Origin: Neelides folsomi
Lineage: Eukaryota; Arthropoda; Collembola; Neelipleona; Neelidae
Direction of reading: 5' to 3'
DNA: 64,000 bases
NCBI GenBank assembly: GCA_034687125.1
Contig: JAQGBZ010000329.1
Location: 1-64,000, forward strand
Shown here: positions 36,492 to 48,400 of the stretch, in pieces
How the letters are laid out: every line of letters starts with the position of its first letter
How positions within the stretch are numbered: the stretch's first letter is position 1
The notes under the pieces: generated by a model
Told to the model about the DNA's origin: nothing
The model's database searches: none
The model's input: only the letters and a program-made list of their open reading frames with translations
Program-made: the position numbers and the translations under genes

Positions 36492-38423
36492 ATGAGAAAA
36501 TCATATTTGATATCAGCTTTATTAATTATAGGATCTTTATCCGAAATTAGTTCTTTTTCATACAACCGTAAGTTTACACACTTTTAAACTCAATTCACAG
36601 AGAACGATATTTGTATCCAATTTCTAAAATTAATGTTTTATTAATTTTAGAAATTGGATACAAATGTATGCTAACGATACAAATGGATACTAATGTTTTA
36701 TTAATTTTCAGGCTACAGTCTCAACAATAGAAAAAGTCATTATAAAGACTCGGCTTCTGCATCTGGAGATGGATCGTCAGGTTCTTCTGTTACCGCTGTA
36801 AGTTCAGCTACTGGAAATCAACAAACTTCATCGAGTTCAAGCGTTTCATCATCATCTACAAGTTCATCCAATGCAGTAGCAACTGCAGGAGGAGGAAACC
36901 CAACAGCTTCCGGTGGTGGCGGTGGAAGTACTACAACTTCAGGGGCGACTTCTGAAACTGGGTCTGGACAGGCTTCTTCAGGCTCAACTGGAACGGTTAC
37001 AAGCAGTGAAACATCTTCAGGAGCAGGATCAGCTTCAACAGGTTAGTAAAACATAAATTATAACTAATAATGTACCATATTAGCATAATAAAATTAATTA
37101 AATATAGCACTTTATTCAAAAGCTAATAAATATAATTTTTAGGAACTTCAACTGGAACGGCGACTACAGCAGCACCAAACACAACACCATCTCCAACACC
37201 CACTGTAACGTTTCCAACTCAACCACCAGTAACTCAAGGACCTACAACCGTAGCACCACCACCAGGTTCAGGATCAGGGAGCGGTGGGAGCTCCGCTGGA
37301 GCTGGAGCAGGAGCGGGAGCAGGTTCAGGATCAGGGAGCGGTGGGAGCTCCGCTGGAGCTGGAGCAGGAGCAGGAGCAGGTTCAGGATCAGGGAGCGGTG
37401 GGAATGGATCTGGATCTGGGTCAGGGTCTGGGAGCGGATCCGGTTCGGGTTCTTCAGGAGGAGGAACGACACCAACAACGCCAACTCCCACTCAACCACC
37501 AACTCAGCCACCCACTCAACCACCAACTCAGCCACCCACTCAACCACCAACTCAGCCACCCACTCAACCACCAACTCAGCAGCCCACTCAACCACCAACT
37601 CAGCCACCGACAGGAACGCCGGCGCCACCAGGAGGAGCAAGTAATATTAGACATTATTTAATGCCCATTTAAACATTTTTGCGAAAACCTTTTAAATTAT
37701 TTGAATTTAATTATTTTATCCCTAAATGCAAACTAATTTTATGATTACAGATAGTGCAATAGGTAGTGGAAGTTCAATTTCGACGGGCTCATCAAGTAAT
37801 GCAGCGCAAGGAGCTGCAACTGGGACAGTCTCTGGTACTGGATCTGGAAGTACGGGAAATGCAACTGCACAAGCTGGCCCAAATACCATTGCAACAGGAA
37901 GTGGAGAGGGCTATACTGAAGGAAGTGGAATTGCTGAAGGTATAGGAAACACTGGAGCTTCAGCAGCTTCACAAAGCAATGGAACTACCGAATCAGACGC
38001 ATCTGGAGCAGTGGACACAGTTCCATGCATTGGTATATAACAATTATCATTTTTATTAAAAAAATTATTAAATCTTGTGACTTATATATTAACATATGGA
38101 ATGGATATAATTTAACTGTTTTTTAATCAGGTGTATCACAAGCTTCTGGAATGGGAGGCGGAGATGGACAAGGTTCGGCCGCTGGAACGGGGCACAATTC
38201 ACATGCTGACGCTTCAACTGTAGATAATGGAACAAGCGATGCAAATGCAATGGCCAGTGGAGCTCAAAATTGCAATACTGGAACAGCAAGCGGAGGAGGG
38301 ACAGGTTTCGGGGCCGCAGCTGCCAACGCAGGTTCTGCTGGACCTACAAGCACTGAAACATTGGATAGCGGAAGTGCTGGAGGAACAGCAAGTACTAATA
38401 GTTCGCCTAATACTTCTGGATAA
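36492..38423 (+). CDS. Secreted Ser/Gly/Ala/Thr-rich mucin- or silk-like protein
   Basis: Five exons are needed (36492-36567, 36712-37041, 37143-37640, 37751-38032, 38131-38423), and every intron is phase 1. The product is 492 residues. A signal peptide is clear (YLISALLIIGSLSEISSFS). The rest is low complexity: SSSSSVSSSSTSSS, a 19-residue tandem unit of GSGSGSGGSS plus AGAGAGA, a poly-GS stretch, ten or so PTQP/PTQPP repeats likely to be O-glycosylated, and further Gly/Ser/Thr segments with TATAQAG and SGAVD. Cysteines are almost absent (one at VPCIG, one at QNCN). No conserved domain is recognised. Likely roles are silk, adhesive, mucus or eggshell matrix, by composition only. An AATAAA lies about 10 bp past the stop. 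The symmetric phase-1 exons permit expansion by exon duplication. Confidence 0.88.
36609..36665. repeat. Perfect 25-bp inverted repeat in intron 1, with duplicated splice-acceptor segment
   Basis: Arms at 36609-36633 and 36641-36665 are exact reverse complements around a 7-nt loop TGTTTTA. The loop and right arm segment TAATGTTTTATTAATTTTAG is repeated almost exactly 60 bp downstream as TAATGTTTTATTAATTTTCAG, where it forms the real acceptor of exon 2. Confidence 0.85.
37265..37400 (+). repeat. 57-bp tandem repeat coding for a 19-residue Gly/Ser/Ala unit
   Basis: Units at 37265-37321 and 37322-37378 differ by a single base (AGCGGGAGC against AGCAGGAGC) and a third partial unit follows from 37379. 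Near identity at the DNA level shows recent duplication or homogenisation within the exon. Confidence 0.9.
37487..37606 (+). repeat. Five 24-bp tandem units coding for PTQPPTQP
   Basis: The unit CCCACTCAACCACCAACTCA plus GCCA repeats exactly from 37487 with one variation in the fourth copy (CAGCAG). The encoded Pro/Thr/Gln track is a typical extended, O-glycosylated spacer. Confidence 0.9.
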
Positions 38424-39331
38424 AGAAATCAAATAAAAAATAGACATTTATAGTACTATATTTAATTAACAAATCTTAACTAATAAATCTTGACATTAAT
38501 ACAATTTATGCATTGGCCCTATACGAAATCAACTTTATTCTTATCATAATCTCATATACCATAATACAAATACTAGGTATGTACATATTATTATGTAGAG
38601 TAATCATTAATCATACAAAAATAATAAATATCTCAATGTCAATATTTTCAATATTAATACTGCGTTTGTTAGATTCTAATTAGAGAACCAATATCCTCAA
38701 TATGCATTGCATGATGTGGCCCCAACTTTCCAAAATAAGTGATCAAATTACTGATATTTTTTCTTTTACCCAATCTGTTAATACTCGAAGTTTTTGGTTT
38801 TCTCCCGACTCTATCTATTAGTAATCTGGTTTCAGACGGATTATAAAAGGGTTAATGAGGAAAACCTTTTCAACACTCTCAAAGAACCTTTTAAAACACT
38901 GACCTACAAGTAAATGTATGGTTAGCTAATTCAGACATAAACCTAAAAACCATAAAGGTTATAAACCCATAAAATAAAATGAATGCTCCTACAAATACCA
39001 AAAAGGGTTAACAATATTTTTACATTGAGCATTGTACAGTATTTTGTACATTACTTGAAGCTTGAAAGTAAGAAAATAAAATATGAATTTTTCTTTACAA
39101 ATGGCAGCTTTCTACACATACATAATATATAGCTATGTATGTATGGTATATGCATGATTATAATTATAATAAAAATTATAGTTATTTTCTCTACTATACT
39201 ACTCAAGAAGAAAAAGAAAATTTTGAGTCTTAGAAGCATTAGTTGAATCTGGATCACCGACAAATTAAGACTTACCATAAGCTTATAATATCACCACTTT
39301 TAAATATTTCACTAAATAATTAGACATTACA
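38424..39331 (+). other. Intergenic region between two secreted-protein genes
   Basis: AT-rich, with poly(A) signals for the upstream gene near 38432. Frequent GTATGTA-type AT dinucleotide stretches occur around 39120-39160. A weak TATA-like TTATAATA near 39284 precedes the next ATG by about 50 bp. No coding is seen. Confidence 0.55.
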
Positions 39332-40018
39332 ATGAATTCTTTCCAAATACTTTTCCGTTTTCTCCTCCTTTCTCTAATGTTATCTTCTGGATTCTCCTTC
39401 CCTGCGTCTCTTAAGGAAAAAAGTAAATCGTTAAATAAAAATATAATGAAACATCAGTCGTAAAAAATGAAATACATACTCAAATTAACCAAATTCAAAA
39501 TTAAACTCATTTTTTAAAAATTTCCAATCTATCTGTTAATTACAGGTGGTGACAATGACAAGCAAACGAAAAACGTAGTTCAATCAAGTTCACAGGGATC
39601 TCACGTTGATTCAGCTACTGCTTCTCAAATGGCTATAGGAGAACTTGTAATCGGCGTGGTTATGGCTGGAACGGGATCTGAAGCTGATTCATTGTCATCC
39701 GCAAGTATCGGACCGTATCCTAGTGATGCATTTGGCGAAGCTGAATCACAAGCCACTGGAGTAGCACAAGATTATGCTTACGGAGAAGATTACGGGACGG
39801 GACAAGGATCGGGAACTGCCACAGGAGATTCTGCAAGTTCTGGAGAGACGTCGAGTACTGTTCAATCATCAAATCCAGCAGCTCCACAGGTCCAAAAACC
39901 TCAATCTCACTCTCATGGAAAACCAGCGAATCCTCCACTTCTTAAACCACCAGTACTTCCAGTTTTAACCAACCCTATTTTATCTACAGGGACTGGAACT
40001 GTAGTGAAATCCAATTAA
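39332..40018 (+). CDS. Small secreted Ser/Gly/Thr-rich protein
   Basis: Two exons (39332-39422 and 39546-40018) join by a phase-1 intron just after the signal peptide to give 187 residues. The signal peptide is QILFRFLLLSLMLSSGFSF. The mature part begins with Asp/Lys/Gln-rich sequence, has a short hydrophobic IGELVIGVVMAG, then Gly/Ser/Thr/Tyr-rich DYAYGEDYGTGQGSGTA, and a Pro-rich end (KPPVLPVLTNP). There are no cysteines in the mature protein. Gene architecture (signal exon, phase-1 intron, low-complexity exon) and composition match the gene at 36492, so the two may be diverged tandem duplicates or share a matrix. An AATAAA overlaps the stop region. Function unknown. Confidence 0.8.
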
Positions 40019-40787
40019 AATAAAGTCGAATGAACTTTAATAAACATAAATAAAATATAAACTTTCTTACATTCTCAAATGTAGTTTTTATTTCAATGAA
40101 TAAATTCGGTATTATTGCTAAAAATTTAATACAGATTCAAATTCAATTATATTTTCAATTAAAGTTACAATTAAGAAATATTTTTGGAGATGGGTAATTA
40201 ATACATTTAATAGTGTTGTTGATGTAATATAAGTAGTACCTATATATTACTACTAGTAGGTTGTTAAATATCTAAATAATACTACTTCATATTTAAATTA
40301 TGAACACAAATTAACAATTTTCAAGTGTTTAAGTAAATAAGAAACACTTATATACAAATGTTTTTATACCTAAATACTTTATAGGTACTTATATTATTAA
40401 ACTCACAAAAAAGACAAGAAATATTTTATAAATTTTCACAATATTGATTATGAATAAAGATTATTTATATAAATTAATTTATAAAATGTTGACAATTGTA
40501 CTTAAAAGACAAAATAAAATTCAATAATGAGTTAAAAAAACGTACAAGCTATTACTGGGTTGACATTTCTAATACACTAACTTTGTATTCCAAAAAATAT
40601 TTTAATGTAAATGATCCTAAACGTGATGGAAGATTCAATTGATACTACCATACAGAATAATATTTCTAAAGAATATTCAAAGTGAAAGTAAAAAGAAAAA
40701 CAATCAAAAACAATTAATAATTGAAGTTAATATAAAAAGCTTTTTAAGACTTAAATTAAAAAACAACAATTAATAAATTAATGCAAG
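40019..40787. other. AT-rich convergent intergenic region
   Basis: Very AT-rich sequence between the secreted-protein stop and the hairpin repeat beyond the zinc-finger gene. No coding or structured RNA is recognised. Confidence 0.55.
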
Positions 40788-41018
40788 TACGAAGGGAATC
40801 TCATAAAGGGTGAGACCCCCGATTTATTTTATTTTCTGCTTCAATTAAAATCCGGCCATATAATAACTTTATAGCAAAACCATCAGAGAAAATTCACAAA
40901 AATTTTTGCGGATTTTCCTTGATGGTTCTGCTATTAAGTTATTATATGGCCGGATTTTTAATTCAAACAGGAGAGAAAATAAATCGAGGGTCTCACACTT
41001 TATGAGATCCCCATCGTA
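40788..41018. repeat. 231-bp imperfect palindrome (MITE-like) in zinc-finger gene 3' UTR
   Basis: Two arms of about 110 nt run as inverted repeats around a centre near 40903. Matching blocks include TACGAAGGG/CCCATCGTA at the tips, AATCTCATAAAG, GTGAGACC, CGATTTATTTTA, AATCCGGCCATATAATAACTT and CAAAAATTTTTG. Arms are about 90 percent alike by eye with small indels. The tips are flanked by TA, as expected for a Tc1/mariner-type target site. The element ends 15 bp past the zinc-finger gene stop, so it should be transcribed in its 3' UTR and fold into a long hairpin. Confidence 0.9.
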
Positions 41019-41033
41019 TATTAAAATTGCGAA

Positions 41034-44000
41034 TCACATATCTTCAGAGTCACCCTGTGGAAAAAATGACTCTATTTCAGGCTTTATGGTCATATTCTCA
41101 GTTTCAGGGATAATCTCTTCATTATTTTTATCCGCTTCATTCTCATTTAAATCATCAATTTGATTTGGCTCTTCTTGAATTTTCTTTCCAGCATTTTTCA
41201 ATAATTCTTTGTTCTTCGGATCATGAACAAAAGATTCCATTCCATATTTCTTCCCAAATCCTTTGATTCGAAATCCTCCTCGATTCTTCTTCTTCGCTTT
41301 CCCAAGAAGCTTCCCCATCTTTTTTCTCTTAAGTCTTCGTTTTTCATTCAACGGCATATTCAGGGTGTTGTATTCTGGACCAAGGTAAAATTTGTGATCT
41401 GGATGTCTTTTAAAATGAACTTGAATTGATCTCTTGTTGACAAATCCCAAATGTTCAGGAGGGCAGTAAATACATTCAATGGCCTTTTTCACAAGTCGAT
41501 CTTTTGTTGCTTCCCTATGTTTAGCAATATCTTCAGGAAACGTAGCAATAGATTCCTCTCTTGCTTTCTTCTCATTATCAAGCATGGCTTGATATTCGGG
41601 ATTTTGGGTCACGAGTTTATGTTCCTCAAGTTGTTGAATGTGTTTTTCAGAGAGTTGACCCAAATCCAAGCGAACCACATTAACTCCAAAACTATCCGCT
41701 GTATTAATGCATTCTTCTTCAAGTAGAATCAAACTTTGAGTTTTGGGCATACAAATTGGTTTATTATCCGAGTTCATTGGAACAGTTCTTCTTGCCATAT
41801 TTGGACGCGGTTGGTCATTTATAGGACCTGTGAGATCAGAAGCTCGATGACTCCTTTCATGATTCGATCTGTTTGAACTTGTTCTAAATGATCGAGAACA
41901 AAATCGGCATTTGTATTCATCTTCTTCTAGAAATAAAAATCATAACATTAGCTCATGAAAAATGAAATTTTATGTATTTAAGGAACACCCTGTGCATACA
42001 ATAAATTACATAATTATGTATATAAGGAATATCGTTGAGAATAAAATATTATACTTACTTGGATGCAATGTCAGGATATGTCTTTTAAGAATTTGACTGT
42101 TTTTTAATTTCTTATTACAGATTGGGCAATGCACTGATTTTGACTTTTCAGGCTTCTCATCCCCATTGAGTAAAAAGTGGCCAAAATTAGCTGTTTCTTC
42201 AGACTCTTGTTTCACATTTTGGCAAGTTCTGTAATGTTCTTTAAATCTTTCTGGAATATGAAGTCTGTGCTGAGCTGGTTTTATTGCTTTAGAGAACGGA
42301 ACATTTGGATGCTCTTTTCTAAAGTGAGCTAAAAATTCGTATTTCTTAAAAAATCCCAGAGTTGCAGGGCAGTTGACGAATGGAGGACAGCGGTAGTAAA
42401 ACCTCGGGTCGTGAGTTTTCGCATGTCTAGTCATATAACTTAATATTGAGAAAGGTCGTTCGCAAACGAAGCAATCGAAACTTGCGCTCCCCTTCATGTG
42501 ATATGATTTAATGTGATTTTGAAGACTCCAATAAGAAGCCAAAGTTTTTCCACACATCTATAATAAAAACATAAATAATAATAATAAATAAATTGGTATT
42601 TAAAATAGTTATTCTTAAATGGTAATTATAAAATATTTTAACTTACTTGACACGTTCTATCGGTGTCTTTCGCCATTTGTGAATTGTTAATGGCGCCTTC
42701 GCTGTATTGTGGTTGGGCTTCATTTTTAATGGGAATATAAAATCCAGAATCAGGATTTCGATGAAGCCTCTCGTGGCGATATTTGCTTGATTTCATTGAA
42801 AATCCACGAGAACAAAATCGACATCTAAATCTTCCAGTTTGGTTATTATTGGTCAATGGTCGAATGTTTCTTCCATTAAAAGTTTTGAGAATGGGAACAT
42901 TTTGAGTCTCATTCTTAGGAACGGGGTTTGCCAACAATTTTGAAAGAATTGTTGAATTTCTGCGTTGAATTGATGCAGCTGTCTTGGGTCGAATAGGAAC
43001 TATATAAAGTTAAATGAATCGTGAATCAAAAATATTTTTTGCATGCTTTTCATTATTTTAATATAATTTTATAATTTCCTTTCGTACTTAATTTATGAAC
43101 TGTAATTTCATGTTCCTTTTGAGCTCGTTCATTTTCACAAAATACATTACAAATAGAACATCTTGTAGCTGATTCATGCTCCTCATCCATATGTTGTTTC
43201 AGACCCCAATTTGAAAAAAACACTCGTCCACACTGAAAGTAAATATTTGTTGAGTTATATAAATAGATAAATATCTTTAAGGGTTATTGGTAAACTTATT
43301 TCTAATTAAAGTTATTTTTTAAACAAATATTTTAAATATGTAGAAAATAAAAATATTTGTGAATTACTTCACAAGGCCAAGTCGTCGTTTTAATGTCATG
43401 TTCAGGAGGGAGTTGAGGAAGGCTCTTATTTATTGGAATTTTTGCAATTTCAGATTTACTTGCAGTTCCAGAAAGATGAGTCACCCGAGTATGACGACTT
43501 CTATTTGACGAGTGTCGGAAACACTTATTGCAATATTTGCAAGGATATGGAAAGTCTTCAGGATCATACTCTTCTATTAAAAAGAAAGTTGATAATTTTA
43601 TAAATATAATCCATTTACTAAATTCATATTCAAAAATTTTTAAAAAACTTATAATAATAAAATATTACGTTGTCCTTTTGCAGTTTTGGTAGTGTTGGGC
43701 TGAAGATTCTCTCGTTGAACAGTCGCTTTTGATATCGAAATTGTACGAATCTGAATATTGGTGTTTCCCATACCAAATGCGTTTTGGACTCGTCTTTTTT
43801 GAGCTGATTCAACTTCTAAAATGTGATGTGGTTCATTTCTCACAGAATTATAATTATCCATATCATCATTATTTATATTATCGAATGGTTCAATTTCCAT
43901 CAAATGATCGGTCCCGAGTGGTTCGATTTCAATAGGAAGTCTCGAGAGAGAATACATTGAGTTGATCCTTGGTGTCGAAGAATCACCTTCGTTTGAGAAT

Positions 44001-44696
44001 TGCTGACCGTAAAGTTTGGGTCTCCATTCTGCAAAAATCACAATTGTCAATTATATCAAAATTTCTCATTAAACTAAATCTATCTTGTATGAAACATATT
44101 GTAATTATTATAGAATTAAAATTACTTAAAGTTAATAAAAAAATGATGTTCATACTTTCAGAAACTTTGTGACGAAAATTGTAAAATTGTTGATTTCTAT
44201 CCCCCCTTTGAAAATTTTGAATGAGATTACGTCCAACATCATCTCTCATGTGTTTGATCCTTTTTAATTTCTCAGAGCATTCGGAACAAAACACATTTGA
44301 AACAGTAGTAAATTCCTCATCGGGGTTGATTCCAAAGAGAGAGCAGAAAAGATGTTTAAGTTCTTTCACTTCTTTAGTAAAATTCTTGTGAAAAACAGTT
44401 GCTGATGGAAAAACTTGGCCTTTGCAAATGACGCAAGAATCATCTAGTTCCAAAGGATCTGGTTCTGGTTCGATGTATGTGATTTGATTTCCATCGTCAG
44501 TGAGTTCAAGTGGATTTCGGAACCCTTCAATGACATAACCATTGGAAGTTCTTACTTCATATGTTCCTTGAGCTTCGAATTCCATTTCGGTATTTAACAT
44601 TTCTTGGTTGAAATTCGTTGCATCATCAACGAATTGCCGAGATGTACCTTGGCCTGGATAAACCCTCATCGTAGAATTTGGCCGATGATAAACCAT
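41034..44696 (-). CDS. ZAD and C2H2 zinc-finger protein
   Basis: Seven exons (44696-44156, 44028-43669, 43573-43368, 43232-43088, 42999-42647, 42557-42059, 41926-41034) join in frame to 998 residues. A ZAD dimerisation domain sits at about 86-160 with zinc-binding pairs CVIC (88, 91) and CSEC (137, 140). Fingers follow at 312-333, 368-388, 394-415, 477-497, 534-555, 564-584, 592-618 (spacing unusual), 679-700, 708-728 and about 853-875. Fingers are scattered singly, not in one tandem array, with long linkers, so DNA contact may be modular. Two fingers (477 and 708) share CRFCSR and HER(L/S)H, hinting at internal duplication. A basic segment KRRLKRKKMGKLLGKAKKKNR near the end could be a nuclear signal. 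A 5' UTR exon probably joins at 44731. Likely a nuclear transcription factor; target unknown. Confidence 0.92.
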
Positions 44697-45492
44697 TTTG
44701 AATAATTCGGAGCATAAAAGTAAGAAGAAATCTGAAAAGCACAATAAGATCAAATGAGTTATCTTGATATATTGAGAAAAATTATCCAGAAAATTAAACA
44801 TGATCAATAAAGTTAAAACTTACTAAAATATATTCATTCTATAAGGTAATACCCCAAACACTATAGTGGACTAAGCTCTTTGTGACAAACTTATTAAAAT
44901 TTAAGCTTTTGATTGAATCTAAATGATCAAGTTCAGACAATTCAATATAATTTGTAATTGAAAAAATAAGAATCTTCGGGAACTACGATTTAAAAAGATT
45001 AGAGGAGAACACGAACGATGCGAAACGAAAAGTACAAAGAAGGTGACGTACTTAGCCAATCGATTGACGGTTATCAACGTTAACTTCGCTGCTAAAAATG
45101 ATTTACAATTTTTAACTATCCTCTTACAATGTTACAATGTTTCAATTTGTAAGAAAACGTATTTTAATTGAATATCCAGTGGGAAATATTTAAACTTCAC
45201 CACGAACGATTAACTTCGGCATTCAGTTTAGGATAGATACTTCAACTTCATGCAGCACACGAAGAATCCAGAATTGTAAATATAGCGAGAGTGAAGGGGA
45301 AGCTTCAAGGGCGAAATTTAAAGTGCAGCATTGGAGGATATTTCTTGGCCGCGTGCTCGCCGTGCTCTTCCACTTCCATTATTGTTTCACGAATCGGGTC
45401 GTAATATTAATTGTAAAGTTAGTTAAACAATGTTTAACTTATAAATTGTATTTAATCACACCAATAACATTCTCCCCCAACTAAGAATCAAA
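44697..45492. other. Divergent promoter region, zinc-finger gene / EXOSC10
   Basis: Start codons point apart across about 800 bp. The start side of the zinc-finger gene has a good acceptor (TTTTCAG) at 44732, so its leader is spliced and promoter lies further up, near 44830-45400. An E-box-like CACGTG is not seen and no TATA is clear. Confidence 0.55.
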
Positions 45493-48400
45493 ATGTCGGG
45501 AGAAATTGAAGAGGGGGAAGAAGATATGGACCAAGAATTCATGCCTGGATTTGAGTCATCTGAATCTTTCTCAACGGTATGGAATTATTAAAAATGGAGA
45601 TTTAATATTATAAAAAGGTGATTAATCAATTAGTATATTAGTGTAATTTATTAAAGACATCAAAGAAGTCTACTAAATTAATATTTAACATTTAGGAAGC
45701 GCTTAAAAGGACAGTTCAGTCAGTCAGGGCATTTCACTCTCTTCCTTCAGTCGGACCAGAATGGGAAGCGCTTAAAACAAGTCCGATATTTAATCGATCG
45801 ATGAAGAAGAACAGACTTAAAATTTTAAATATGTAAGATGAAAAAACAGAATTCTTGTTGATTTTATAAGATGATGTTTTACATTTTAATAATTTTTTAG
45901 CGTATCGTCCATATTGCAACATTCGAAAATCTCATCGAACGAGTTTAAAAGACGAGATGCGGATGAAAAATTTGACTTTCTTATCGAGGCGAACGATGAT
46001 ATTTTGGAAAGGATTGTACGTATAAAATACAATATTTATTTAATTGAATTTATAATTTGGATAAACATGATGAAAAAAGATCCAACTCTGACCAACCATG
46101 TTGACCATTTATCTATTGAGCTTTTTAACCGACTGAGAAATATTCCAAATATCAAATATATGAATTAGGTATATTTAAACTAGCATCTATTTTGTATGAT
46201 ATAATAAATACTATGCTATCTTATAGGGTAGTTCACTTGATGAAGCTTCCGGGCTGTTCAAAAAAGCCGAAGCACTCGTTATAAATCCAAAGTTGAGTGC
46301 CATGAGACCTCCGGGTACTTGGAACAAACGCAAAGCAGGAAAAGCACCTTCAGCTCCAACGACTCAACCAATGGAAGAAACAATTGAACAAAATGTTGAA
46401 ATGACCAATTTGACATCTGAAAGTACAACTAGCGAAAATATCAAATTAAGGGATATGAAGAAAGCTCAATATAGATTAAAACAATCCGAAAAGCCACAAT
46501 TACGCTTTAATCCCAAGATCGACAATTCATTGAGCCCCTTTATACCCAAACTAAAAGAAAAGCCAAATTCAATTAAACCTCTTTCCATTCTTCCTGAATA
46601 CAACTTGAGAAATGAAGAATTGTAATTAATCTAATTAACAATAATTTATCAAATAATATAAAAATCTTATCTTTTTATCAATATTTTATATATAAAAAAT
46701 ATATTTTATATTATGTAACAGATACTTGGCGAAATAATAATTTTTATTTTTACTAAATTAGTTATGGCCATCCTTACCAATTTGAGCTTGATCGTTGGAA
46801 TCCTCCAGACTCACATCTAACAAAGACGACGCTTGAATTGCCTTCGGATATCAATGATACATCGTTTATATTTATTCAAACTCGTCTGGAACTTGAAGAA
46901 ATGATCGCCGAGTTACGACCTGTTGAAGAAATTGCAGTAGATTTAGAACATCACTCACTCAGATCGTTTCTTGGATTTACATGTCTCCTTCAATTGTCCT
47001 CTCGATCTAAGGATTACATCGTTGATGGCCTTGAGCTTAGAGAAGATCTTCATTTACTTAATGAGATTTTCACGAATCCAAAGATTATCAAAGTGTTTCA
47101 TGGATCTTCTAGTGACATTGAATGGCTCCAGAAAGATTTTGGGCTTTATATCGTAGGATTATTCGATTCCTATCTTGCTGGAAGGGCCCTTGGATTCAAT
47201 CAACTGTCGCTTGCATTTTTACTCAAGCACTACTGTGGAGTTACTTCGAATAAAAAATATCAGCGTGCTGACTGGAGGATAAGGTAAATATGATTTGTAA
47301 AATTTTAAATTTATTTCTGAATTTAAAAATCCAATCATTTCATTATTTATTATTAATGTAATAAGTAATAAGTAATAAGGAATATTAATTATATTTATTT
47401 CAAATAGACCAATCCCAGAAGCAATGCTTTCCTATGCTCAGATGGACACTCATTATTTGCTTTACATTTACGATTGCCTTAAGAATGAGTTGATTACAGC
47501 TGGAAATGACACGACTAATGTTCTTTGCTCAGTGTTTTCAGAATCTCGTTTACTTTGTTTAAAGGTAATATATTTATACAAAATCTACAAATATATTTTT
47601 AAAATACCAAATAACAATTAAGAATTAAACATTATTTTAATTAAATTATTATTTTAATAGAGATTTGAGAAGCCCACAAATAACCCAACACTTGCATTGC
47701 GAAAGATCAAACGTGCTCTTAACAATCGACAGCAAAGTGCTTACACAGAAATCTTTAAATGGAGAGATGCCCTAGCAAGAGAAAAGGACGAAAGCCTTGG
47801 ATTCATTCTTCCCAATCATATGCTTATTCAAATAGCAATTACTTTACCGAAAGAACTTTCTGGTGTTCTTGCTTGTTGCCATCCAGTGCCATTCTTTGTT
47901 CAAACAAATCTTGGACACATTCACAGAATTGTTCAGAAAGCAAGAAGTCTCCCATTCCATGAAGTTAGTAAAGACAAATATAAAAACATTCCATTTATAA
48001 TTTGATATGATGACTATGTATTTGCTACTATTGATGGGAAACTGATTTAAAAAATTCAATAACTGACGGTTTAATCCAATTAATTTTAATATTTTATAAT
48101 ATAACAACGATTAACTAATCGTATTCATTTTGTAGGAAAAACTGTCTAATGATGTCAAGTCTGATAAACCGAAGAAAGAAAGGGCGTGGGTTGTAATGAT
48201 GAATTCAATTCACGATGTGACTCCTGAAGATCTTGGTTTCGACATCAAATTAGACGACGAAGAAAACGTCCCAGAGTTAAAGACGAAACCCAAACTCAAC
48301 GTTTGCACCCAATGGCCACAATCGTATAAAGAAGTGCCTGATTGGGAAGAAATAAAATTATCAACTGGAAGGAATTTCAAATTCAATTCCCATCCAACGA

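Noticed and set aside
37242-37640. Minus-strand open frame with VEWVAELV-like repeats
   Set aside because: It is the antisense shadow of the PTQP and Gly/Ser repeats of the plus-strand gene.
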